Assembly (NCBI GenBank): GCA_023134955.1
Contig: JAGLUC010000039.1
Coordinates: forward strand, 1 to 8,466
Reading direction: 5' to 3'
DNA length: 8,466 nucleotides
Origin: Methylococcales bacterium
GTDB lineage: Bacteria > Pseudomonadota > Gammaproteobacteria > Methylococcales > Methylomonadaceae
How positions within the stretch are numbered: the stretch's first letter is position 1; each line of letters opens with the position of its first letter. The translations under genes and the position numbers were made by a program. Below the pieces are notes generated by a model. It had not been told where the DNA came from. It saw only the letters and a list, made by a program, of their open reading frames with translations, and did no database searches. This document shows positions 1 to 4,603 of the stretch, in pieces.

Positions 1-162
1 AAACTTCATACGGGCTACTTTTTCATTACTGCGAAAACTTTTGGAACGATTAATACTTCACTTTTGATCACATCCACTGATATTAGTTTTTTTCAGAAAT
101 ATCGGGATACATTTCGTTTTTTCATGATTTATTTGCCTTATGGGCTGGAAATATATTTATAG
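1..162 (+). other. Open reading frame tail entering from the left edge (doubtful)
   Basis: The first forward frame is open from base 1 to a TAG stop at 160-162, giving 53 codons with no start needed inside the window. The translation is rich in Phe, Ile, Thr and Tyr and matches no family I recognise. In DNA this AT-rich an open run of that length is uncommon but can arise by chance, and the opposite strand is interrupted by stops. It may be the 3' end of a gene running in from the left or may be non-coding. I see no terminator hairpin between its stop and the next gene, which converges on it from the minus strand. Confidence 0.2.
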
Positions 163-223
163 CATAGCAACTCAAGAGAATAAAATTCAATAGTTCTCCA
201 CAAACTGACCCCATCAATTTTTA

Positions 224-700
224 TCAATTAACAAAAAAACCAGGCAACCATCTATTAACAGATGCTTTATATTCAGTATATTCTGAATTAAACGATTTTT
301 GTAGCAATGGTTCTTCAAAAAATATCACAAGTAGCTGGAAGCCAATTGCTATGCTTGCTCCGTACACTAATAATAATGGCATGGTATAAAGAAACATCCA
401 GCCAGCAATAAAAGATAAAACCGCAACATACATTGGGTTTCGTGTGTAATGATATAAACCTTTTACCACAAGGTGTTTCGGGGCATCTATGGGTGCAGGT
501 GTGCCTTTGCCAAAACTTACAAAATCCCATACACACCAGGCATAAATAGCCACCCCTACGCACATTAAAAATACGCCGCATAGTATCGACCAATCATTCC
601 CTATCACTGCGCTTTTAGTGATTAACCATGGCACCATCACTGCCACTGTTCCAGGTATCAGCAAGGTAAATGTAATTGTTTTAATGAGTAAGATTATCAT
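224..700 (-). CDS. ICMT/PEMT-family integral membrane methyltransferase
   Basis: A 158-residue polytopic membrane protein resembling the isoprenylcysteine carboxyl methyltransferase / phospholipid methyltransferase superfamily, which transfers a methyl group from S-adenosylmethionine to a membrane-embedded or lipophilic acceptor. Hydrophobic segments lie near residues 2-27, 37-57 and 92-128. The family signature is present: G81-L-Y-H-Y-T-R87-N-P-M-Y91 after the second helix, then the acidic pair E129-E130, F137, Y141, Y144 and a terminal R150-W-L-P153. Bacterial members of this size usually have unknown substrates, and since bacteria lack prenylated CaaX proteins the eukaryotic reaction should not be assumed. 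The ATG at 700 is preceded by a purine-rich but weak ribosome site (AAAGAAA). It stands alone: the next gene rightwards is more than 600 bp away. The family is clear; the substrate is unknown. Confidence 0.88.
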   Translation of the reverse strand: MIILLIKTITFTLLIPGTVAVMVPWLITKSAVIGNDWSILCGVFLMCVGVAIYAWCVWDFVSFGKGTPAPIDAPKHLVVKGLYHYTRNPMYVAVLSFIAGWMFLYTMPLLLVYGASIAIGFQLLVIFFEEPLLQKSFNSEYTEYKASVNRWLPGFFVN

Positions 701-713
701 CTATTTCTTTAGG

Positions 714-746
714 ATTATAATTAAGTGACTGTAATACAAAATTCAA
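714..746 (-). promoter_or_regulatory. Candidate promoter elements for the minus-strand methyltransferase
   Basis: Read on the minus strand there is a perfect TATAAT (719 down to 714) and a TTGAAT (746 down to 741). They are 21 bases apart, too far for a canonical sigma70 pair. TTGAAT pairs at 17 bases with the poor TAATTA (723 down to 718) instead. Use of the perfect -10 would give a leader of only about 7 bases. Individual motifs are visible, but the assignment is weak in DNA this rich in A and T. Confidence 0.22.
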
Positions 747-752
747 TATTAT
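725..752 (+). promoter_or_regulatory. Candidate sigma70-type promoter upstream of the CsbD-like remnant
   Basis: GTGACT (725-730, four of six matches to TTGACA) and TATTAT (747-752, five of six matches to TATAAT) are separated by 16 bases. Transcription would begin near 759, about 18 bases before the ATG at 777, which has GTGAGA just upstream as a possible ribosome site. It overlaps the candidate minus-strand promoter, so the two would be divergent and mutually exclusive. Chance matches are common in AT-rich DNA. Confidence 0.3.
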
Positions 753-776
753 ATCAAAACAGAAGTGAGACAAATC

Positions 777-977
777 ATGAATCATCACACCGTTAAAGGA
801 ACCTTTACAGTGCCAGGCATTGGGAAAAATTCTAACAGATTAAATGACGATAATGCAAAATGCAAAGCCAGTCCCATTCTGTTAATCAAGCTTCTAAATT
901 TTATTGTCCGTAAAAACTATTGTATTAGGTATCAACTCTCCCTCGCTCAGGCCCAAGGACTAAATAAATTGCATTAA
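777..977 (+). pseudogene. Possible decayed CsbD-like stress protein gene
   Basis: The frame can start at GTG 765, but ATG 777 has the better placed purine-rich site (GTGAGA, 765-770). The translated product is 66 residues. Its first 35 or so residues resemble the start of the CsbD family, small hydrophilic stress proteins: VKGTF near the start, a Gly-Lys step, then L-N-D-D-N-A-K-C-K-A where the family has roughly L-T-D-D plus a charged stretch. The conserved glycine before that block is missing, one residue appears deleted, and the rest (ILLIKLLNFIVRKN onward) is hydrophobic and unlike CsbD, which keeps a Lys/Gly-rich repeat. I read this as a gene that has lost its 3' half, or as a chance ORF. 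Not recognised with confidence. Confidence 0.27.
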
Positions 978-1060
978 GCTATTTGGCAATTGCTAATGCG
1001 AGTGTTATTTTCCTGCTTGTCTTGACCTTAAAAGAGCAACAGCAGGATAGCGATCAATAA
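968..1060 (+). other. Possible single-helix miniprotein or membrane-protein remnant
   Basis: An open frame of 30 codons ends at TAA 1058-1060. Its product reads as one hydrophobic segment (LSYLAIANASVIFLLVLTL) followed by a charged, Gln-rich tail (KEQQQDSDQ), the layout of a one-helix membrane protein with a cytoplasmic tail. There is no ATG. A good AAGGA (955-959) lies 8 bases before an ATT at 968, and a TTG at 983 is the other possible start. AUU starts are very rare, so this may be a remnant. It overlaps the end of the preceding ORF by 10 bases. Confidence 0.18.
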
Positions 1061-1359
1061 AGTATTAAAGTTTTGCACGAATGGTTGAGTTAAATTTAAT
1101 TCCTAATTTACAAGGGTTGTTTGTATGGGCTTTTTATTTGTGTACAAGTCGAAAGCCTTTGATTTTCAACTTTGGTGTATACTCCTTGCGCCTGTTATTA
1201 ATCGAAAAATTTCAGATTATTAAAGGTAAAACAGGGTATGCTTAGCTTTATGTCAGTGAGCTTTGGTGTGAGATATTTGTTTATGAATTATTTAAGGTCT
1301 ATGTGGATTATTGGATTGTGTAGATAATTTTGTACCTTTTTAACTTAGCGTGAGAAAAA
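1061..1359. other. Gene-poor leader region upstream of hisE
   Basis: I find no confident gene here. Three overlapping plus-strand mini-ORFs exist: 1081-1245 (54 codons, ATG, no clear ribosome site), 1125-1223 (32 codons, ATG with AAGGG 8 bases upstream) and 1238-1327 (29 codons, very hydrophobic). None resembles a known protein, and the T-rich composition favours chance hydrophobic ORFs. A TATACT (1178-1183) has no acceptable -35 partner at 16-18 bases. No His-rich leader peptide, terminator-antiterminator pair or riboswitch was recognised. The hisE promoter must lie in or near this stretch, but I cannot place it. Confidence 0.4.
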
Positions 1360-1683
1360 ATGAGTGATGTATTACAGCAATTAGCTGATATATTGGAGCA
1401 ACGTAAACAAGAGCCAGCGGATAAATCGTATGTGGCCAGTTTATACGCTAAAGGATTAGATCATATTTTAAAGAAAATCGGTGAAGAGGCGACAGAAACC
1501 GTTATTGCTGCAAAAGGTGGAGACAAACAACAAATTGTTTATGAAACGGCTGATTTGTGGTTTCATACCATGGTTATGTTGGCTGACCAAGGGTTAAAAC
1601 CTGATGATGTATTGGCAGAATTACAGCGTCGTTTTGGTTTGTCAGGATTAGAAGAAAAAGCACAGCGTAGTAAAAATAAATAA
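1360..1683 (+). CDS. hisE: Phosphoribosyl-ATP pyrophosphatase HisE
   Basis: Cytoplasmic enzyme of histidine biosynthesis that hydrolyses phosphoribosyl-ATP to phosphoribosyl-AMP and pyrophosphate, the step after HisG. The 107-residue length is normal for a stand-alone HisE of the all-alpha MazG-like NTP pyrophosphatase fold. The metal-binding acidic residues are visible: E42-E43-A-T-E46 in the KIGEEATE motif, and E62 and D65 in YETADLW. The ATG follows a weak ribosome site (GTGAGA, about 6 bases upstream). The other his genes are not in the window: HisI, which often precedes or is fused to HisE, is absent immediately upstream. tatA begins 48 bases downstream with no terminator between, so hisE probably leads a hisE-tatABC transcript. 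Confidence 0.95.
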   Translation: MSDVLQQLADILEQRKQEPADKSYVASLYAKGLDHILKKIGEEATETVIAAKGGDKQQIVYETADLWFHTMVMLADQGLKPDDVLAELQRRFGLSGLEEKAQRSKNK

Positions 1684-1721
1684 TCTTTATTTGATTAGAG
1701 AAAGATTAAATTAAAGTTTTT

Positions 1722-1725
1722 GGAG
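1722..1725 (+). promoter_or_regulatory. Ribosome binding site deciding the tatA start
   Basis: GGAG lies 6 bases before ATG 1732. A longer frame could begin at TTG 1720, but that would put this site inside the coding sequence, and TatA proteins begin directly with the short MG-x-S segment before the membrane helix. The site therefore supports ATG 1732. Confidence 0.75.
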
Positions 1726-1731
1726 CAAAGC

Positions 1732-1953
1732 ATGGGCATTAGTGTTACACAGCTATTAATTATTTTAGCAATCGTTATTGTATTATTTGGCACTAAACGG
1801 CTACGAAGTTTAGGTGGTGATCTAGGTGGCGCGATTAAAGGTTTTAAATCTGCCATTAAAGAGGGAGAAGAGGGTAAAAAAGTAACTGAGGAAGATGACA
1901 ATAGCATCGACAGTGAAGTAATTTCTGAGCAGCAAGACAAAGCCGAAAAATAA
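1732..1953 (+). CDS. tatA: Twin-arginine translocase pore subunit TatA
   Basis: TatA polymerises in the inner membrane to form the passage through which folded twin-arginine precursors cross. The product is 73 residues from the ATG. It begins MGISVTQ and has one short hydrophobic helix (about residues 5-20), the hinge F-G-T-K (about 20-23), and an amphipathic helix with the conserved G-G-D-L-G-x-x-I-K-G-F-K block (about 28-43). A highly acidic, Glu/Asp-rich tail follows. The FGTK-RLRSLGGDLG sequence distinguishes it from TatB, which has a Gly-Pro pair at the hinge. The gene lies 48 bases after hisE and 1 base before tatB, so translation of tatB is probably coupled to it. Confidence 0.95.
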   Translation: MGISVTQLLIILAIVIVLFGTKRLRSLGGDLGGAIKGFKSAIKEGEEGKKVTEEDDNSIDSEVISEQQDKAEK

Positions 1954-1954
1954 T

Positions 1955-2278
1955 ATGTTTGATGTTGGATTTTGGGAATTATGTCTGGTGGGGTTGGTTA
2001 GCTTATTAGTAATTGGCCCTGAGAAATTACCTAAAGTAGCTCGAATTGCAGGTTTTTGGGTAGGAAAGGCTAGAACAATGGTTGCTTCAGTTAAGACGGA
2101 GATTAAGGAAGAATTACAAGCTGAAGAACTGCGTCAAATATTCAAAGAACAAGCAGGGCTGGAGGAATTACATAAAGCACTTGGGGATGGCTCTGATGTA
2201 GTTAATGATTTTGCTGAATCATTAAAATCTTTACCTGAACAAAAAGAAAAACAAACTGATGAGTCAAAACGAGTCTGA
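1955..2278 (+). CDS. tatB: Twin-arginine translocase receptor subunit TatB
   Basis: TatB joins TatC in the receptor complex that binds twin-arginine signal peptides before TatA is recruited. The product is 107 residues. It starts MFDVGFWEL, with a single N-terminal membrane helix (about residues 5-21), the TatB-type hinge containing I-G-P-E-K-L-P (about 20-26), and a long amphipathic helix to about residue 75. A variable charged tail follows. The early acidic residue in the helix (E8) and the Gly-Pro hinge are TatB hallmarks. It is shorter than the E. coli protein (171 residues), but the C-terminal tail is dispensable and variable in the family. No clear ribosome site precedes the ATG, which sits one base after the tatA stop, suggesting coupling. 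Its 3' end overlaps tatC by 20 bases. Confidence 0.95.
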   Translation: MFDVGFWELCLVGLVSLLVIGPEKLPKVARIAGFWVGKARTMVASVKTEIKEELQAEELRQIFKEQAGLEELHKALGDGSDVVNDFAESLKSLPEQKEKQTDESKRV

Positions 2279-3005
2279 ATCAATCTCTGATGAGCAATCG
2301 TTTATCAGTCATTTAATAGAAGTACGTAACAGACTGCTTCGGGTTGTGGTTTTTATTCTGGTAGTATTCTTGTGTGCGGCACCGTTCGCAAATGAAATTT
2401 ATAGCTATTTGTCTGGACCATTATTGGCACATATGCCAGAAAATAGCACCATGATCGCCACAGATGTTGCCTCGCCTTTTTTTACTCCCTTTAAATTAGT
2501 CCTTGTTGCATCCGTATTCCTTTCCATGCCAGTGGTTCTTTATCACTTTTGGGGCTTTGTTGCGCCTGGTTTATACAGCCACGAAAAGAAAATGATACTG
2601 CCTTTATTGCTAGCAAGTACGGCATTGTTTTATTTGGGCATTATTTTTGCCTATTATGTGGTTTTCCCTTTGATTTTTGGATTTATTATTACAGCTGCAC
2701 CTGAAGGTGTTGCTGTGATGACTGATATAGCAAAATACCTGGATTTTGTACTGACTTTGTTTTTTGCCTTTGGGCTGTCGTTTGAAGTGCCTATTATCAC
2801 TATTATTCTCGTTTGGACAGGGTTGACGAGTCCTCAAAGCCTGTCAGAAAAACGCCCTTATGTGATTGTGGGTGCATTTATTGTGGGTATGTTTTTAACC
2901 CCGCCTGACGCTATTTCACAAACATTGTTAGCCGTGCCTATTTGGCTGTTATTTGAAATAGGGCTGTTATTTTCTCGAATGTTTGTTAGAAAAACAGGGG
3001 ATTAA
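2259..3005 (+). CDS. tatC: Twin-arginine translocase subunit TatC
   Basis: Core polytopic subunit of the Tat system that recognises the twin-arginine signal peptide. The product is 248 residues with six hydrophobic segments, the normal length and topology. Conserved features are H18-L-I-E21-V-R23 near the N-terminus, W-G-F-V-A-P-G-L-Y-x-H-E109 on the first cytoplasmic loop (E109 matches E. coli E103, needed for signal-peptide binding), the PLIFGF...TAAPEGV block, and S-F-E176-V-P (E. coli E170). RPYVIVGAF and the L-T-P-P-D signature of the last helices follow. The start codon lies inside the 3' end of tatB in another frame, giving a 20-base overlap and probable translational coupling. It is the last gene of the cluster; the paired repeat downstream probably ends transcription. 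Confidence 0.97.
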   Translation: MSQNESESISDEQSFISHLIEVRNRLLRVVVFILVVFLCAAPFANEIYSYLSGPLLAHMPENSTMIATDVASPFFTPFKLVLVASVFLSMPVVLYHFWGFVAPGLYSHEKKMILPLLLASTALFYLGIIFAYYVVFPLIFGFIITAAPEGVAVMTDIAKYLDFVLTLFFAFGLSFEVPIITIILVWTGLTSPQSLSEKRPYVIVGAFIVGMFLTPPDAISQTLLAVPIWLLFEIGLLFSRMFVRKTGD

Positions 3006-3034
3006 ATAGGGTCTATGTCAATAATTAAAAATAA

Positions 3035-3112
3035 GTAGCCTTGATGCAGCGAAGCGAAATCAAGGGGTTTTTAAGTACAAACCTTGATTCCACTCCGCTG
3101 CATCAAGGCTAT
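3035..3112. repeat. Paired inverted REP units (REPIN-like element)
   Basis: Two 31-base units in inverted orientation, 3035-3065 and 3082-3112, flank a 16-base spacer. Each unit is a tetranucleotide foot (GTAG on the left; ATAG when the right unit is read on the minus strand) followed by a 27-base imperfect palindrome. The palindrome has a 7-bp stem CCTTGAT/ATCAAGG, a 3x3 internal loop, and a 7-base tip. The left tip is GCGAAGC, known as an unusually stable mini-hairpin. The arms match at 27 of 30 positions. All three differences are A/C or C/A oppositions on the plus strand but G-U pairs in a minus-strand transcript. Foot plus hairpin in an inverted pair is the architecture of REPs mobilised by RAYT-type tyrosine transposases. 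No RAYT gene is in the window, so the element would be non-autonomous. Confidence 0.85.
3039..3072 (+). terminator. Probable intrinsic terminator for tatC formed by the left REP hairpin
   Basis: The left REP stem (CCTTGAT 3039-3045 with ATCAAGG 3059-3065) is followed at once by GG and five Ts (3068-3072), the form of a rho-independent terminator, 34 bases after the tatC stop. In the opposite direction the full-length structure is followed, just left of 3035, by TTATTTTTAA. The same element may therefore also end the convergent esterase transcript. The structure is seen; the terminator role is inferred. Confidence 0.5.
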
Positions 3113-3145
3113 AAAAGCTTAACTTAACGGCATAGGCTTATCACA

Positions 3146-3157
3146 GCTTTATAAAGC
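3146..3157. repeat. 12-bp perfect palindrome over the esterase stop codon
   Basis: GCTTTATAAAGC is self-complementary and spans the TAA stop of the minus-strand esterase (3149-3151). It is short, AT-rich in the centre and lacks a loop, so it is unlikely to be a terminator. It could be chance or a protein site. Confidence 0.3.
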
Positions 3158-3754
3158 CCCAGTTTTAAGTAATAAATTAAAAATTTTCTCTGCCATTAAT
3201 TGATAGCCCTGATTATTAGGATGGATAGTGTCTGATTTTAGATCACTAGAGCCGAGAATATTAGGCAGTGTATCCAAGTCTATTGGTACTTTATGTGATT
3301 CGGCAACTTGCTGATAAAATTCTGCGCTATCCATTAAAAAAAGCCCCGGTTTTGGTACGCCCAGCATAATCACTTTAATATTGCGCTGCTTTGCTTCATT
3401 AATCATGTGAGCTAAATTATCAGCGGTCTGTTGCTTAGGCATTTTTCTAAGAATATCATTACCCCCATGAATAAGAATTAATAATTCGGGTTGGTATTGA
3501 TCAAGCAAAGCAGGTAATCGACGGCGACCTGATTGGCTAATCTCACCTGGAATGCCCGCGTTGATCACCTCATGTGTGCTTAATGTGCTTAAAATAGCTG
3601 GGTAGTCAGCATCTTGTGATGAACCAGTCCCGTAGGTTAAGCTATCACCGAATGCTAGAATGACAGCGTCATCTGCAATTTTGTCGAAAACAGGGCTGTT
3701 TTTTTCACAAGCAGATAATGCTAAAGTGATAAATAGTATAAGTATTTTATTCAT
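3149..3754 (-). CDS. SGNH/GDSL-family lipoprotein esterase (TesA/arylesterase type)
   Basis: Predicted serine esterase of the SGNH hydrolase superfamily, resembling TesA-like arylesterase/lysophospholipase. It cleaves ester or thioester bonds of acyl, aryl or lysophospholipid substrates. The product is 201 residues. The N-terminus is a lipoprotein signal peptide with lipobox L-S-A-C16, so the mature enzyme should be lipid-anchored at Cys16; E17 after the cysteine argues against inner-membrane retention by the Asp+2 rule. Family blocks in order are G36-D37-S38-L (catalytic Ser38), G67 in N-A-G-I-P-G (block II), G98-N99-D100 (block III oxyanion), and D175-x-x-H178 in DTIHPNNQG (block V). All four S/G/N/H residues are present. 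No ribosome site is obvious before the ATG. It is divergent from the next gene with a 15-bp gap and converges on tatC across the paired REP. True substrate unknown. Confidence 0.92.
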   Translation of the reverse strand: MNKILILFITLALSACEKNSPVFDKIADDAVILAFGDSLTYGTGSSQDADYPAILSTLSTHEVINAGIPGEISQSGRRRLPALLDQYQPELLILIHGGNDILRKMPKQQTADNLAHMINEAKQRNIKVIMLGVPKPGLFLMDSAEFYQQVAESHKVPIDLDTLPNILGSSDLKSDTIHPNNQGYQLMAEKIFNLLLKTGAL

Positions 3755-3769
3755 GACTGAGTTTAGATA

Positions 3770-4501
3770 ATGAAAAAAAATGTATTAATTACAGGGGCAG
3801 CAAAACGTATAGGTGCATCCTGCGCCAGAATGTTGCATGACAAAGGCTGTAATATAATCTTACATTATAGGTGGTCTGAGGCGGAGGCTATGCAACTTTT
3901 TGATGAGCTTAATCAAAAAAGAGCCGATTCGGTAAAATTAATTCAGGCTGATTTGTTAAATATGAATGAGTTGTCTTTATTGGCAAAACAAGCTGAAGCA
4001 GCATGGGGTTCGCTAGATGTGTTGATTAATAATGCATCAGCCTTTTATCCTCAAATTATTGGCGAAGTAGATGAACAGGTTTGGGATGAGTTGTTAGGTA
4101 GTAATTTAAAAGCCCCTTTTTTCTTATCGCAGGCTTTATCAGCCACATTAGCTGAGAATAAGGGATGTATTATCAATATAATTGATATTCATGCCGAGCG
4201 AGGATTGAAAGGCTATCCTGTCTACAGCATTGCTAAAGCGGGTTTGTCTGCAATGACTAAAGTGCTGGCTAAAGAGTTGGGTTCCAATGTGCGTGTTAAT
4301 GGCGTTTCTCCTGGAGCTATCTTATGGCCAGAAAAAGATTGTTCAGAGCAAGATAAGGCTGAAATTATTGATAGAGTAGCTTTAAAATGCCTTGGAGAGC
4401 CAGAAGACATAGCAAAAGCGGTTGGGTTTTTAATTGAAGATGCCAGTTATATTACAGGGCAAATAATGACGGTGGATGGTGGGCGAACCTTGTTTTGTTA
4501 G
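3770..4501 (+). CDS. Pteridine reductase-like short-chain dehydrogenase (FolM/PTR1 type)
   Basis: Cytoplasmic NADPH-dependent SDR predicted to reduce dihydrobiopterin-, dihydromonapterin- or dihydrofolate-like pteridines. The product is 243 residues, one Rossmann domain. It shows the cofactor motif T8-G-A-A-K-R13-I-G15 with the PTR1-like Arg instead of the usual Gly-x-x-x-Gly-x-Gly, H32-Y-R-W-S36 after strand 2 (NADPH preference), N87-N88-A-S-A, and the active site D139 / Y152-x-x-x-K156. D139 lies 13 residues before the Tyr, exactly as in PTR1 (D181, Y194), replacing the classical SDR serine. The C-terminus has the typical G-Q-I-M-x-V-D-G-G. The ribosome site is weak (GAG about 8 bases upstream). 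The promoter must overlap the start of the divergent esterase gene. Family and fold are sure; the natural pterin is inferred, and FolM versus another pteridine reductase cannot be settled here. Confidence 0.9.
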   Translation: MKKNVLITGAAKRIGASCARMLHDKGCNIILHYRWSEAEAMQLFDELNQKRADSVKLIQADLLNMNELSLLAKQAEAAWGSLDVLINNASAFYPQIIGEVDEQVWDELLGSNLKAPFFLSQALSATLAENKGCIINIIDIHAERGLKGYPVYSIAKAGLSAMTKVLAKELGSNVRVNGVSPGAILWPEKDCSEQDKAEIIDRVALKCLGEPEDIAKAVGFLIEDASYITGQIMTVDGGRTLFC

Positions 4502-4520
4502 TAAAATCTACTAGTATCAG

Positions 4521-4558
4521 AATAGTTGAGGTGTCCTTTTAGGAACCTATCGGCTATT
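4521..4558 (+). other. Imperfect hairpin between the pteridine reductase gene and moxR
   Basis: An inner stem pairs AGGTGTCCT (4529-4537, one bulged G) with AGGAACCT (4541-4548) around a TTT loop. An outer stem pairs AATAG (4521-4525) with CTATT (4554-4558) across a small internal loop. No T-run follows, so it is not a typical intrinsic terminator for the gene ending at 4501. Its right arm runs into the candidate moxR -35 element, so it could instead be a regulator site or an RNA structure. Function unknown. Confidence 0.4.
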
Positions 4559-4586
4559 GATTAGTCGTAATGTATTCATTTATTAT
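4557..4586 (+). promoter_or_regulatory. Candidate sigma70-type promoter of the moxR operon
   Basis: TTGATT (4557-4562) and TATTAT (4581-4586, five of six matches) are 18 bases apart. Transcription would start near 4593, leaving a leader of about 11 bases before ATG 4604. That leader, mostly pyrimidines, has no Shine-Dalgarno sequence; the only GGA (4590-4592) would sit at or before the transcription start. Confidence 0.42.
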
Positions 4587-4603
4587 TTTGGACTTTCTTC
4601 ATT

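Noticed and set aside
315..593. Second minus-strand frame inside the methyltransferase gene
   Set aside because: It lies in another frame of a gene with clear family motifs, and its product has no coherent hydrophobic pattern or known motif.
777..791. MNHHT as a histidine leader peptide for hisE attenuation
   Set aside because: There are only two His codons, no terminator-antiterminator pair, and it lies nearly 600 bases upstream of hisE.
1158..1183. TTGATT and TATACT as a hisE promoter
   Set aside because: The spacer is only 13 bases, and no other -35 candidate sits at 16-18 bases.
1303..1340. AAGGT/ACCTT pairing followed by T's before hisE as a terminator
   Set aside because: Only 5 bp with a loop of about 35 bases; not a stable terminator hairpin.
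1720..1731. TTG codon as an upstream start of TatA (four extra residues)
   Set aside because: The GGAG ribosome site would then lie inside the gene; it is correctly spaced for ATG 1732, and the family begins directly with the MG-x-S segment.
2610..2837. Minus-strand 75-codon frame inside tatC
   Set aside because: It is antisense to conserved TatC helices; the Asn/Lys/Arg-rich product is the expected reverse reading of hydrophobic codons.
3035..3112. CRISPR repeat or tandem array
   Set aside because: There are only two units, in inverted orientation, with no regular spacers; the REP pair explains it.
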